Assembly (NCBI GenBank): GCA_036936605.1
Contig: JAUPFV010000004.1
Coordinates: 139,792,973-139,856,972, forward strand
Length of the DNA stretch: 64,000 nucleotides
From: Limnanthes douglasii subsp. nivea
Lineage: Eukaryota; Streptophyta; Magnoliopsida; Brassicales; Limnanthaceae
Direction: 5' to 3'
The notes under the pieces were generated by a model. The model worked only from the letters and a program-made list of their open reading frames with translations, had not been told where the DNA came from and searched no databases. Positions 1 to 12,200 of the stretch are shown in pieces. The translations under genes were made by a program, and so were the position numbers. The stretch's first letter is position 1. Each line of letters opens with the position of its first letter.

Positions 1-2847
1 TCAATTTAGAGCTGTCTCTACTAATGATTTTATTAAGAAAAAATAATCTTGAAAAAATAATCGTTTTTCTCTATTTTTTTTTAAATCTCTTTCCCTTATT
101 CTGTTTTTTTTTCTCCTTGAAATTATAACTATACTATTAGCGGTTATGTTTTATTAATTAAATTATATAATATCATTGAATACCGAATTATATAACATTC
201 TAGTTTAAAATGTTTTTGTATTTATTTTAAAATACCTACACTATTGAACATTAAATAAAAAAAGTAAAAAAAACCGATCTAAATATAGTTTTATATAAAT
301 CCCATTCAGATAAATAGACACAGAAAAGTCGTTCCGGTCAAATTCTTTTATCGACTCCTTCCCCCAACAGATTTGATTTTTGACTATTTAACTTCATCCA
401 ATTCATTTTCAAATTACATCTGGTGTGATTTTATTTAAGTGGACCAAACCGTATCAAAATTTGATTGATAACGGACTGAACAAGGAAAAAAACCAAAGTC
501 AATTGGGAATGGAGCCCATTCAAATCGGATTTAACTGAATTTTATCGAATCGAATTAAAAATTAAACAATTTGGTCTGGTTCTGAAAAATAAAATCAAAA
601 TCTTAGCCATCCAGTCCGGTCTAAATCGATAAGTTTAGTGATCTGATAAGTTTAGCGGTTCGATAATACCCTAGTTTCAGTTATGTTTTGCAATCTTCCA
701 TGAGGATTTAGGAAGATGTGGTATCTAAAATTTGCAATTGTATTTCAGTAACTGTGATTTGATAACGTAAACGGTTAGTTTATTAGAAATGTGTATTTGT
801 ATAATAACGTTATCTATTATTTAATACCTGGTTTAATATTGTATAATAATTAATTGCGGAACTGTTATCTTTTTTTTAATCTATATAAATTATGATCTCA
901 TTTGCTCATATTTAGATCCCGTAATAGAACAGTGTTATCTCTGTTAGAAATTTGTATTTGATCCGGTGATTTAAATAATAGTTTTCTGGTCGAAATTTAT
1001 ATTTAGATCCTGTCAGTGGAATGGAGATACATGGTCTAAACTAGACAAACTCTTTTTAAAAAAATCAAAAATATTTGATGGGATGTAAATTTTTAAGATT
1101 TCAAATTTTCAAGATCAAAATTATTTTTTTTAAAGAAAAAACTAAATATAAAAATGTACGAACTTGAAACCCATGAAACATGATTGATATTTTTTTAACT
1201 GATTTTGCAATAGGTCTCACAGCTTTTAATATTTACTCCGCTGTTTATATTAAAAAAAAATTGGTGAATAATTTATATTAAAATTTGTATTTGTTTACCG
1301 TGATATATAAGGGTTATGTATTTGTATAAACTTTTAACAATTATATTTGTGATCTTTATATTCCCATCGTTTTGAGATTTGTATTCCATTTCGTAATCGA
1401 TCGGTTATCTATTATGTAATTCTATATATATATATATAATGATCGGGTTGAAATTTGAATATCCCTAACTTATCAACATACTATGTGATCTATATATCTC
1501 ACCAACAGTTTGAAATTTGTATTTTTGAAAATATATAACAGCTAGTTTAGGTGTTTGGAATTTGTATTTATATGCTGATATATGATATATAGAAGTTCGT
1601 ATATGACTATATATAAATAATATAAACTCCAAACCCCAAGACTAGCTGGTATCTATTAGATATAAATGTATAAATTTCAATGACTAGCTGCTATCTATTA
1701 CATATAAATGTATAAATTTCAAAGAGATAGATGTCAGATATATAGAGCACACACGATGATTCGACCTACTTTTAGGTTTTTAAACAAATAGACTCACTCC
1801 GACAAACCAGTGGTAGGGCTGTTAACGGCTTATTAGACGGGGACCGAATGGATAATATTAACAACCAAAAACCTATAACAAAATAGAACAAATAAAACCA
1901 TTAAACTTTTTAATGATCGTTTTATTTTTATATATTTTATTACTAAAAATAATAATCAATTAATATTTTTTTATAAAAATTAATTTTTAAACTTAAATTT
2001 TTAAATAAAAGATTTGAAAATCAAATTATAATAAAATTTGTATTTTTTAAATGGACGCGGACGAAATCAGACTAAATCAAAACTGAATCTGACTAGATCT
2101 TACCTAAATAAACCGAAAACTTATTGGTCTGGTCTAATCAGACTACGGATGAAGCCAGAAGAAAATAGAGTAGAAAGAGACTCGGGCAGGGTAGAATGAT
2201 CATGTTTAGTTTTTGTTGAATGTTTTTCTTTGTATGCTATCTTTGCTACTAATATATAAGCAATTTTTAATATTTGTTTTGATAATAACAAGCACCAGAG
2301 CAGAGAGAGACCATGGCTGACACATAGAGCTAGAAATAATAGCTACACCAGACTACATTGCAATACACTAAACCCAGTGATATCATAATCCATCGCCACT
2401 TTAGATATTAATGACAAAATGGCCACAAAACTATCCTTTGCAGCGAATTTATAATCCAAAGCACTCGATTGCCTGATCAACTATCTTCATACCACAACAA
2501 ACCTTCATCAACAAGTAAATAAGGCTTTTAATTCCTAAACCAATCCAACCCTCACAAGCTAAAACAATAGACTTTTTGCTCGGCAGACGGGGATCCAATT
2601 TAACTGAATTAGCAAAAGGCTAATGTGCTTTGCAGTATTTTAGCTGGAATTATATCGGTTTAAGGGTTTCTTTCTGTTTTATACAGCTTAAAGCAATATG
2701 TTAAAAACAAAGAGAGGAACAAAAAGAAGAAGAATTAGGGATCTTTGTATATTTCTGCTATGAGACAAACGTGTCACTATAAAAAAATGAATTTCTGGAA
2801 GAAGCTTGATAATTTCATTCCAGACTATAGCCACACCCAATAACGTA
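1..2847. other. AT-rich intergenic region, no gene seen
   Basis: I see no supported coding region here. The stretch is very AT-rich. Between about 780 and 1570 short segments resembling GAAATTTGTATTT recur at irregular spacing, often near GTTATCTATTAT, as if from an old diverged array. Around 460-660 and 2050-2160 it has the CGAATCGAA/GGTCTGGT-like low-complexity composition that recurs at 13980-14160 and 14520-14660. Confidence 0.6.
1640..1722. repeat. Two-copy tandem repeat, about 42 bp unit
   Basis: Two adjacent near-identical units begin ACTAGCTGGTATCTATTA (1641) and ACTAGCTGCTATCTATTA (1683). Both continue into the same TATAAATGTATAAATTTCAA tail. Only a few positions differ. No coding content. 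Confidence 0.8.
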
Positions 2848-5805
2848 TTATAAGCTAAACGAACTATTCTGAACCGTATGACCTTGCAATTCCACACTAC
2901 TGACTGCAGGAACTTTTTCATACATAAAGTTATCCCGAAATCTATTTGGCAGGAAGCACCTCCCTCCAACTCGCTGCTGCATGAAAACAATAAAAGCAAA
3001 CAGCAAGCAACCGCACGGAATAATAATGTCCCAGGCAGTAGAGTAGAAGTCCATTTTGTGGTTTGCGTAAATGTAAGACCAATCTATGTTGGTTCCGTAG
3101 CTATGTGTCCTGTAAAGATCATAAGCATGGGGGAGAAGTCTAACTAGGGTTGTCGGTATATAAAAGGAAGCAGCTAGAGCCTTATCTCTTGAATTATAGA
3201 TCGTGTTGAAGAGTATCTGTGGAAGTAGAAAACCGTCAAGAATCAAACCACCGTAAGATTTGAGATCACTCCAAAGAGAATACTGTTGGAATAAAACGTG
3301 TGGAAATCTAGTCCTTCGCAGAAGATGGCGCGGATGTGATTGAAGGAACGGATTCTGCTGTGCATTTTTTAGTAAGTTCACAATCCATGTAATTAGAGCG
3401 CCAATGAAGTACAATGGCAAAGATACACCGAGCACTTTTAATTCTGAAGCCCATATGCCCTTTTGGCTTTCAGTACCCCGCCTTGACGTCCAACAAAGTT
3501 GCAAAAGACGACACTCCAAAAGGAAGGCTATCATTGTCACTATTCTTACTACAATCTCGTTTACTTCAAGCCACCCACCATTTTGGAAATACATAGCCTG
3601 CTGGTTACGATTAGTTAAGAATACAGCTTCAAAGTTCAACAATAGCAAAATCATATGTCCCAATGCAAGAACGCCAAGCATCACAGTGGAAATAAAGGGA
3701 AGTACATCGGGTTGGTTCTTGACATGATAGAGCTGAAGGCCAACAAAAACGCATGCAAGTGCATTCGACATTAGAACCATAGTAATCTCTAGATCCATTC
3801 TCCAAAGCGAGTCTTTGGCTTGGTCGATGGACATTGAGTGCGACCACAATTCAACAAGTTCAAAGTAAAGTGCGTCTGTCTTTTCTCGTCTACTCTCAAT
3901 GGTTCCCTTCAGACGGTCATTGCTTTGTGAATTTAATGGAGAAAACTGAATGTTAATCAAAATATCACAGTCCAATGAATCCTTTGTCATCAAAGTTCCG
4001 TTATTTAGTTTCAAAGACTGACAACCAATCATGCACAGGACACCAGTATCTCTATTGTAGGTTCCTTCAGCGGAAATCTCTGTACCTCGAGCAGCAGCAT
4101 CAATCTCACCACCAAAAACGATATTAGACTCAAACCTTATCGTGTAACTAATATTCACCAAGCTACCCTGGTTATTGTTTAGATTTACAGCAACCCCGTG
4201 TTGCTCAGCTCCATATGTACCCGCCAAAAGGTTCCTGTAAAGCTGATCACCGACGAATAACGGAGATGCGAATGCAGAACTGAGCCCTTTGCTATTTTTC
4301 ATATTTATATAAACTTTCATGTCGGAAGAATGTGAACTAGGATAGTTCTTTCCTTTCGCCTTTACATTATTCCTACTAGCACAAGTTGCTCTTACCCCAT
4401 TGATCTCGGTATACTCGTACCTTAATCCAGGGATACGCGGAAATGGTTCCTTAAGGCTCCAAAATTTTATCGTACTGAAATACTCTGGATCATTCTCTTT
4501 GCGATCACTCCAAATCTCCCCGAGAATTGCACCCTTCTTTTTTATTGACAACACAGCAGGGAATCTAAAACTTATCTTAATAGTGCAATCACCAACACCA
4601 GCATTACTCAAGGAATCAGTAAAATTCAAGATTCTACAAGCAACACCACAAAACCTAGTCTTTTTTTCATTCCAGTCTCCCTCTGCAATCAAAGTGCTGT
4701 TAGGACCAAAAGGAAAAGCAGCAGTTCTACTAGAGTTACCAAAAGCCAACAGTACCTGCATTTTCCCCTCACCAATGCATCCAACCTGCCGTAAAGACAT
4801 GTATTCGGGTACATCTCCAACATTTCCTTTGAGAGGGTTGCAACTAAAATTTCCACATTCAGTGTCATACTTCAAGCCGAACATATGAATATGTTCGTTT
4901 AGAAGTGAGCACAAACCTCCCTTCACTTCTTTAATGGATAAATTATCTCCTCCCTCTAAACAATCAGCTTTCTCCTTACTAGCCAATGTATATTCGAAAT
5001 TTTCATTGTTATTTCTTATACCAAGTATTGAAACAGGCTCGAAATAATAGGAATCACTCTTATTATTAACACATTCTAAAACCCCACTAATCAAACTTCC
5101 ATATATACTTGAATTCGTCGAATAATTGAGCTTAAGAACAGCATCAGAAAGCTCTGAATTACCTGACTTTGTGTAGACCGAAACTGATCCCACCATGCAA
5201 AGCCGCATAGTTGACTCCGACCAAGAGCCGGTGAATGGAAAGCCCGGCCCGGAAAATCGAAACTGATCGAAACCATACTTTGAATCCCCAATGCGATACG
5301 GCAGCAACCGCAGTTCACGACGGTCCGTAATCGCGTAAGAAGAAGCAGAAACCAGTCTCCGTACACGGAGTCTTAATTTAGCTTTGACACGGTACACGGA
5401 TTCAGATTCATTGCTCAATGCCTTGTGTGCATAGAAAGGTATAAACGACGCCGCTTTTGGGAGCTCCGACGATGATTTTTTCAGCAGTAACTGGTCACCG
5501 CCAGTGAAGAATCCAATACTGAATCGAAGAGACGCGAGGGCGGATGCGGAGGAGGAAACGGTAGGGTCCGGTGGAGCATCGGAGACTATGTGATTGCAGT
5601 ATGTGGAGTAAAGGATATTAGGGTTTGGGGTTGTTGGGATGCGATGGACTACTTGGATCCGTGAGGTTGATGGTGAAGGGAGGAAAGAGAGTGCGAAGAG
5701 GAGAGAGAAGAGTAAGGTAGTAATCAAGTTATTCGGAAAAAAGAAAGGGGAAATCCCAAGTGTGGAGAGAAGTGAAGAAGACGGGTTGGAGGGATCCATC
5801 GCCAT
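2848..5805 (-). CDS. DUF2921 family multi-pass membrane protein
   Basis: This is an uninterrupted 985-residue single-exon gene and one of two clearly intact genes in the window. The N-terminus has a hydrophobic segment at about residues 24-43 (signal anchor or signal peptide). A long extracytoplasmic-looking region with many N-x-S/T sites follows. From about residue 675 to 940 there are roughly six membrane helices. The conserved core of the family is visible as NGGWLEVNEIVVRIVTMIAF and GGLILDGFLLPQ. Plant members of DUF2921 (PF11145) are often auto-annotated as PII uridylyltransferase, a name this protein does not support. As I recall, a related C-terminal region occurs in the membrane E3 ligases Tul1 and FLY1, but no RING finger is present here. 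The start is the first of two close ATGs (M-A-M). The biochemical function is unknown. Confidence 0.93.
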   Translation of the reverse strand: MAMDPSNPSSSLLSTLGISPFFFPNNLITTLLFSLLFALSFLPSPSTSRIQVVHRIPTTPNPNILYSTYCNHIVSDAPPDPTVSSSASALASLRFSIGFFTGGDQLLLKKSSSELPKAASFIPFYAHKALSNESESVYRVKAKLRLRVRRLVSASSYAITDRRELRLLPYRIGDSKYGFDQFRFSGPGFPFTGSWSESTMRLCMVGSVSVYTKSGNSELSDAVLKLNYSTNSSIYGSLISGVLECVNNKSDSYYFEPVSILGIRNNNENFEYTLASKEKADCLEGGDNLSIKEVKGGLCSLLNEHIHMFGLKYDTECGNFSCNPLKGNVGDVPEYMSLRQVGCIGEGKMQVLLAFGNSSRTAAFPFGPNSTLIAEGDWNEKKTRFCGVACRILNFTDSLSNAGVGDCTIKISFRFPAVLSIKKKGAILGEIWSDRKENDPEYFSTIKFWSLKEPFPRIPGLRYEYTEINGVRATCASRNNVKAKGKNYPSSHSSDMKVYINMKNSKGLSSAFASPLFVGDQLYRNLLAGTYGAEQHGVAVNLNNNQGSLVNISYTIRFESNIVFGGEIDAAARGTEISAEGTYNRDTGVLCMIGCQSLKLNNGTLMTKDSLDCDILINIQFSPLNSQSNDRLKGTIESRREKTDALYFELVELWSHSMSIDQAKDSLWRMDLEITMVLMSNALACVFVGLQLYHVKNQPDVLPFISTVMLGVLALGHMILLLLNFEAVFLTNRNQQAMYFQNGGWLEVNEIVVRIVTMIAFLLECRLLQLCWTSRRGTESQKGIWASELKVLGVSLPLYFIGALITWIVNLLKNAQQNPFLQSHPRHLLRRTRFPHVLFQQYSLWSDLKSYGGLILDGFLLPQILFNTIYNSRDKALAASFYIPTTLVRLLPHAYDLYRTHSYGTNIDWSYIYANHKMDFYSTAWDIIIPCGCLLFAFIVFMQQRVGGRCFLPNRFRDNFMYEKVPAVSSVELQGHTVQNSSFSL

Positions 5806-6214
5806 GGATGGATGCGAGAGATTCAGCGAGAGAACATGTTCATGTTAACGTTTAAATGTTGACTCTTTTTCTAGATTAAAATACAATATTGGGCCTTGAG
5901 TTACAGCTGAATCAAATGTTATTATGTAAAATGGTTTCTCTTGGTACCTCGCATTTTATAATTCAGTGAATCCAAATGGCTCATCCAAAAATACTTGATT
6001 TTGATTTAGCAGTATGAAAATTAAATATTTCTAGATCGATGACCATTGATACCGGTGGAAAATTAAGTATTTACTATGTGAGGTCGCTTTATTTATTTTC
6101 AATATTTACAATTCTACCGCCAAATAAAAAATTAAAAAACTTTAAAATTCTAATAAATTAGAACTAATATCGTGGAGTATTCCAAACTACTCTATAAAAG
6201 TGCAAAAACAACAC
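5806..6214. promoter_or_regulatory. Upstream region of the DUF2921 gene
   Basis: This AT-rich stretch lies upstream of the minus-strand DUF2921 gene. A TGGGCC site-II-type motif occurs at 5890-5895, about 85 bp from the start codon. Such motifs are common in promoters of broadly expressed plant genes. I see no convincing TATA box. The right part runs into the truncated edge of the MULE remnant. Promoter function is inferred from position only. Confidence 0.35.
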
Positions 6215-8770
6215 CAAAACATAGTTTATGTGGGCTCTAAGTGTCATTTTTGGCAAATACAACCATGAACCGATTAAGTATGCACAAGGATATTTGCAAT
6301 AGTCCAAGTTAAAACCGAAAAAAAGCTCGTCGGTGTTTTGACGGTGAACAAAACAACTCCACGACAAATATTTGATGCTTTAAAGAAGGACGATGCGGAG
6401 AATGTGTCAAATATCTGTCACGTATACAATCATCGTCAAAGAACGAAGATGGCTGAAAATGGTGGTAAATATTGGGAACAGACGGCCAACGATGGCTCGA
6501 ACATGATAACCGATTTATTTCTGCACACCCGCTTAGTATTGATTTACTACGGACCTTCTCACGCTTGCTAATCATGGATAGCACATACAAAGTCATTAGT
6601 TACGAGATGCCTTCGTTTAAAGTAGTCAGGGTATATTGACCAACAAAACGTTTTGCATTGGTTTCACGTTTATGATGAAAGAAAAACAAGAAAACTACGG
6701 ATGGTCATTGGGATGCTTCAAAACGGTAATGAAGGAAAATGATTGCGAATTACCATGTGTAATAATAACGGACCGCGAACTTGCTTGGATGAATAGCATA
6801 TATAAAATATTTCCTAGCGCGAGTCACATGTTATGTCAGTGACATATTAACAAGAATATTAATGGGAAACCCAAAAAAGTGTTTAAAGACGGTAACATAT
6901 TTAACAACTTTTGGAAGCTTGGAATGACGTCGTTTCATTCATTATCGTTGATGTGATGAACAAGAGGTTGTCTAAGATGTGGTCAGTGTTCAAATAGCAT
7001 GATAAGGCGGTCGATTATGTCGTAGACTCGTAGATTACGCTTTATAAATAGAGGTTCGTTCAAGCCTAACCTAGCAAAATGATGCATTTCAATAATCACA
7101 ACTCTATTAGGACAGAAAGCTCGCATACTACGTTCAAAAAATATACCGGGTCAAGCTGATTGAATTTTTATAGGTTCTAGGAGAAAATACATAGTTTGTT
7201 AGCGATGCGACATTCGGCCATAAAAAAATCAATGGAGGTTAGCAAGTGTTGTCTAATTCATAAATTTCAAGATTTCAAACCTTTAAAGCTTTTACAGGGG
7301 TACGTTCACCTATTGCATTGGCGATAGTAGAAGATAACTATGTTGATAAAAGCGGAGGTGATAAATCTTCATGTGTTTGCATCGATCATATGAACCAAGG
7401 TTTACCTTGTACCCATAAACTAGAAGCAATCCGAAGAGCGGACGGTTATGTACCTAGTCGAATTATAGACGAAAATCGGAAGAGACTAGACATCGTTCCC
7501 CGAGTTAAACTAACCAGCAAAGAAGAGGTGAAAGTTAATTTTGCAAATCTAAATGCTAAACTTTAAGATTTTGATGTTTACGAACAAAACCATTGGCTTA
7601 ACATATTTTAGCGCATTTTGGATCCCTCGACGTCACTCTTTTGCGAACCCCTCCAAAAGGTTAAAAATCACGCTAGAACTCCCGGACGTGTCGGAAGTCG
7701 TGGTCTTGGTCGCGGTAAAAGTAGAAAACTTCAACGGGATTGTTCTACGAAAAGGGATCATTCTTATCACGAATACGTTGAACAAGAATGGTTAGAGTCT
7801 CAAGATAGTGTCAAACGTTCAAAAATGATAACACCCCCCGCGAGCTTGGTAACCCCGGTCGGCACTTTCGTTAGCACCGTACGGACGATCGCCACATACA
7901 CTTGTACTAATTCCAGAGAAAAACCGTCGAAAACGGAACAAAATTGGTTGAATGTGTAGGTTTAGGAACTCCAATTGCGTCGAATAATATTACCGCAAAA
8001 CCATCATTTCCGGTTAAACAAAATTCATCGAGGTTTCCCAACGTGCCAGACTCGAGGTATTCGAAAGACATACCATAATTTATGCGTCCTTTCATAAGCC
8101 AAATTACAAACGTGATGCCCGACGGTAATTGTGGTTTTAGAGTCATCCCACATGGTATGATCGGTTGAAAGTAGAGGAAAATGGTTTGAGAATCCATGGT
8201 TCACGAGCTAAAGACGCATCAGGATTTTCATAAACGTGTCACTTATTATGACGATGATAGTGAAGTCGATAAGGAGCTACACCGGTTGAGTTATAATGAA
8301 AAAATGGCTCAATCGAAAATTGGATGTCGTTACCTAGTTGCGAAAAACTAGTAACAACGATAATCAATTGTGTTTTCTATTGCCTAGCAGCCGGTGGATG
8401 TTCGACTAACTTACCGGTGAAAAATGAACCCCAAAGAATGGTTTATAAAGGAGATCGACCCCGCATTCGTCAATACAAAACATTTTGTTCACGTAAGTAA
8501 ACAAAATATTAATTTTAAATGCATTTAGTTATTTATTATCTAAACATGATCTACACATTTACTTATGTTGTTAAACTGTAGGTCGATTTGGTTCAAGGTT
8601 CATCTTTATCAACTATAGATCCAACATAGATGCGGACGGCTAGAGACCACTAGTTCTTGGTCGATCCCTTTGCTAGATAGAGTCTGCATTTTTTCACGAC
8701 TACAAAACCTCACGCCGACACAATTCGTAAAACATGAGCAACTCGTAGTTGACTTAATCAAAGACTTCTA
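6215..8770 (+). pseudogene. Decayed Mutator-like transposase with OTU protease domain (copy A)
   Basis: Several frames must be combined, and stops are frequent, so this is a dead element. In order I see a FAR1/MULE-type W-x-L-x-V...YNH segment (about 6228-6270), a segment matching the lead-in to the transposase (6338-6480), the first catalytic Asp in MDSTYK (about 6574), the second in TDRE (about 6768), and an LCQ-stop-HINKN site where the usual Trp codon has become TGA (about 6840). A SWIM zinc finger follows, C-x-C...GLPCTH (about 7366-7425), then a basic stretch, then an OTU cysteine-protease domain. The OTU Cys motif DGNCGF is at about 8120-8135, with Cys at 8130-8132. The catalytic His motif HFVH is at 8481-8492 and is followed at once by a GT-AG intron (8493-8581). 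The N-terminal part is missing. Confidence 0.85.
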
Positions 8771-9373
8771 ATTGTATATGTGTTGTAATTTTTTAATCAA
8801 ATCGGAAGTAGTTGTTGTTTTGTGTTTTTGTGTTGTAAACTATTTAAATTATGCATTATAGATCCGGTTAAAATTCCGGAACCGAGATGTGGCGGCTGAC
8901 GGCAACGTTAGGGAGTCCGGAAACGTCGGCGCATTAGACTTGTAGTAGCATTGAAAATTGCATTATCAAAGTGTCGTTAAAATATATTTTTTTCAAATTT
9001 TGGTTGAGTCAATATGTTTGGCGTAAGGATCCAGTATCACACCATCTATTGGGGTTGACCCCCAAAGTGGCAAAGTAAAGTAGAGGCAAGCCTAAGCCTC
9101 TGCCTTGTTGCCGCATGTGGACGGCATAATGGAGGCACCTTCGGCTGTTCACTAGTGGAAAGCTAATTTTAAAATAAATAATTCATAATATATTATTATT
9201 ATTATTAATTTTAAAATAATAACTCAAATTTCGATTGTTTATTAATTTTAAAAATAATATATTTGAGATATAATATAAATTAAAAAAAACTTCACAACAA
9301 GGTGAAGGTGAGTTAATAACAATAATACATAGTGCAATATAATTTAGAAGTCAAGATCGCATCCCATATTGTC
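8771..9373. other. Non-coding region with short perfect palindromes
   Basis: No gene seen. Two compact inverted repeats stand out: TTGGGGTTGACCCCCAA near 9049-9065 and AGAGGCAAGCCTAAGCCTCT near 9081-9101. A third, GCCGCATGTGGACGGC, follows near 9110. A low-complexity TTATTATTA stretch lies near 9190. The palindromes resemble in style those at 12641-12793, on the far side of the small ORFs and the plant mobile domain remnant. Confidence 0.5.
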
Positions 9374-9739
9374 CTAAACAATTTCAAAGTTTGCAATGTC
9401 ATCCTCTTTCTTCGAAATCCTATCCTTGAGATATACTACCATATTTGTAATAATAATTTTTTTAATTTTCATCTTCCACACTTCAGCTGTTTCACGCATA
9501 ACTTTGTGGGATATGTAAAATAAACGTTGTAGTGGTTCAGATTTTACACGAGTGTACCTATTTTTGACTTCATCACGACTGCGCAGAATTGGATTTGGAG
9601 CTCCAAATCGTCCATATTCATAAAACATCCTACAAAGTACTTGATCGAAAAAATCATCGGTCGTATCATTAGACATTGTTAAGGTAACAAACTTCACGAC
9701 TTCAAGCAACTAATAGTCTTCATTTACATTAAACTTCAT
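9374..9739 (-). pseudogene. Small ORF of unknown family, inverted partner of 10061-10401
   Basis: I do not recognise this family. About 110 residues are open from 9709 down, and homology to the partner continues upstream to an ATG near 9739 across one TAG stop. Shared residues with the partner include FFD-VLC-M-Y-YGR-G--NP--RSR-EV--RY (spaced pattern), then V-W-K and a C-terminal MVVYLKD. The two genes are divergently oriented about 320 bp apart. The stop after the first nine codons, and a stop at a neighbouring codon in the partner, suggest decay or a spliced or alternative start. It may belong to a mobile element, given the flanking MULE and plant-mobile-domain remnants, but nothing in the protein proves it. 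Confidence 0.5.
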
Positions 9740-10060
9740 ACTCTTATGTTTTTTTAATCGACGATAAGGTATGGTGTATGAAGGATTAAGAATGGTTCAT
9801 TTTAATTTTACAAGAAGATCATGCTCTGGCGCGAAAGTAGTTTTGGTGGTAATTATGTTATGGCGGGAATCGATAGTTGGCCGGAAAAAAAAAATTGGGT
9901 GGGAATATTTTTTGTCATGAAGGGAAAAAATTGTATATAAATTTAACTTCACGGAGGACGCCAATAATTTTCACCTTATTTATATAACCCTACATACATG
10001 TAGTTTGAAGATGTAAATCAAACATTCCAGATTTTAGAAATAGTTCAAGTATTTTTCAGT

Positions 10061-10401
10061 ATGAATTTGAGTGTGGATGAAAACTAACACTTACTTCAAG
10101 CGGTCAAATACGTTACCTGAAGAATGTCCGAGGAAAACATTGACGTTTTTTCGATGAAGTGTTGTGCATGATGTACTTCGACTACGGACGTCTGGGATTT
10201 AAAAACCCCCACACTCGCAGTCGTGAAGAAGTCGCATCCAGGTACAACAAACTTAAACCTGAACTCATGCTTCGGGTGTTTGACTTGTCTTACGTTTTAC
10301 ATGAAGAGGCAACACAAGTGTGGCAATTGAAAGTTGCTGGTTGGATTTCGAAAGATATGATTGTTTATTTGAAGGATATCATTGGTAAAAAAAGGTTTTG
10401 A
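10061..10401 (+). pseudogene. Small ORF of unknown family, inverted partner of 9374-9739
   Basis: The copy is homologous along its length to the minus-strand ORF at 9374-9739. It starts with ATG at about 10061 and has a TAA after the eighth codon. A run of six T at about 10146-10151 appears one base short relative to the partner, which breaks the frame. The open part from 10159 carries VLCMMYFDYGRLG, TRSREEV and DMIVYLKD. A TATA-like TTATTTATATAA about 80 bp before the ATG would serve a rightward promoter in the shared divergent upstream region. Function unknown. Confidence 0.5.
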
Positions 10402-11329
10402 TACCTAACTACTCATCGGTTGAGGATAACCTCGGATATGATTTCGACTAATAGGTGTTTTCGAACTATGTATTTATTGTCAATCTCAACTAATAATGTT
10501 TTGAGATTTTTTTAACTCCACCGGTATAAAAAATTTAAAATATTTGTGTCCTTTTATCTTTCTTGTAATGCTTATATTATGTACTTTGCAAATTTTAAAT
10601 TAAACAAGTGTATTAGTACCATACAAAAGTTTAAAAATTCTCATAGACTAGAATATCTCACAATATATAAAGAAGATCGAGATTCCCTCAAAGCACCAAC
10701 ATCATCGCCAAACTCATCAACACAGAGAAACAACGACATCATACGCATACTGGCGCGCAAATAGAGTATAATAGCTTTGTTTCTTTCCTCGTAGACATAA
10801 TCATCCAATGAGTGTATCGCAGTGTTAATGAGGTTGATCCAGCTAACCTTCTGACGGTACAGAAGATAATCATAAGTACAAAAAGACTCCATCTCGTCTC
10901 TAATTGTATCTCCCCTAAAAACCTCGTATAACAGGTAATCTCACAAGTTCACCCAACACTCCTCATCGAATGCGTAGGCCATGGTCTTTGATTTCCTTTT
11001 TGCCTTTATCTGTATCTTGAGCAACAGATATGGGATAAGCCTCTAGACACGTTTGAACTGCCTCAATACCCGCTCTGGATAGTATTCCTGAGAGTGCTAT
11101 ACACCAACAATGACATCGCAAAACCATACTATATCCTCCAACAGGGAACGTCGCGTATGACATGATAAGGCTCAAACAATACATGTAAAACAAAACAATA
11201 CAAACACGAACACATATAAGACTCGTTATCCACGCCGTTCAACACAACCAAGACACGACAAAAAATATTACCAATTTGATCTTATTCAATTATAGTTATA
11301 GGTTAAATTATAAAAAAAAATTTATCTTA
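10402..11329. other. Decayed sequence with short unassigned ORFs
   Basis: Two short minus-strand open stretches (10641-10892 and 10963-11193) lie downstream of the plant mobile domain remnant in the same orientation. They could be its decayed C-terminal exons. I recognise no domain in them and assign no function. Confidence 0.3.
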
Positions 11330-12200
11330 TTCAATTATAAAACTTACATCGGTCTCCTGGAGGATGCTGATGGTGATCTGAAGGTTCAGCTTCGTCTGGG
11401 AATCAGATATCGTCGCACATGTATCCCATCTAGAAATAGTAGGTTGTTGCTCTGTGTAAGTGGAACGAGTAACAGGGCGGATCATAACGAAATGGCCCCG
11501 TATCCACGTGTCTAGCAAAGTGATACATCCAGCCATAGTCATGGTCTCATAAAGAGATGCCTTTATGAGATTGTGCTACAAGTAAGCAAGCACGGATGTG
11601 CCCCATGCATAATGTCCAACACCCTCTTCGTTCAAATCGAAGATAGAAACAAGTACTTAAAATTAACATGCATCTTACTCTTGTTGGGGGAAGAGAACGG
11701 TACCGAACATGTGTAAATTATAGGCACGCACAACCTACTGTACCATAGTATCAGTGATACCCAGGTAGTCGTCACAGAACTGTGGCGCATTGTACCTAGT
11801 CCGCAATCATGCATAACCCAAACCGATGTCCTTGCATTTCTCAACATCTTTCACGAATCTCTCCTCGTTAATCTCAAGTAGTTCAACGCCTTTATGCATG
11901 TTCAACGACTTGTCGGATATAACAGGTAAAACAACAACCTCACCCTCTACTGCGAGTCCCAATATCGTGTGCACATCATCAATGGTGATTGTCATCTCAC
12001 CGAAGGAAAAATAAAAACTGTTTATTTCCATATGCCTCCGCTCCTAAAATACATCCATGATGTTGGAGTGCGTGTGTATGCACGAGAAGAGCTCGATCAG
12101 CTTAACAAAATTCATATCATCAAGTACGGCTCGTAGCCTGCTCTGAGAGCTCAGAATCCAACCTCCATGGCTGGGATAATGGGCGTATAACCATATCTTG
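11330..12200 (-). pseudogene. Plant mobile domain (MAIN-like) pseudogene
   Basis: The best segment, at about 11807-12031, reads FGEMTITIDDVHTILGL followed by an acidic and hydrophobic stretch. This is the hallmark of the plant mobile domain (PF10536) found in MAIN/MAIL proteins and in several plant transposons. Upstream (12170-12050) a piece with HYPSHGGWILSSQSRLR fits the domain lead-in. Downstream (about 11640-11330), pieces such as HYAWGTSVLAYL and TLLDTWIRGHF fit the C-terminal half. These lie in shifting frames with stops. No complete gene can be assembled. It probably came from a mobile element, perhaps the same insertion complex as the nearby MULE remnant. Confidence 0.75.

Noticed and set aside
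4400..4888. Plus-strand ORF within the DUF2921 gene
   Set aside because: Shadow of the intact minus-strand gene.
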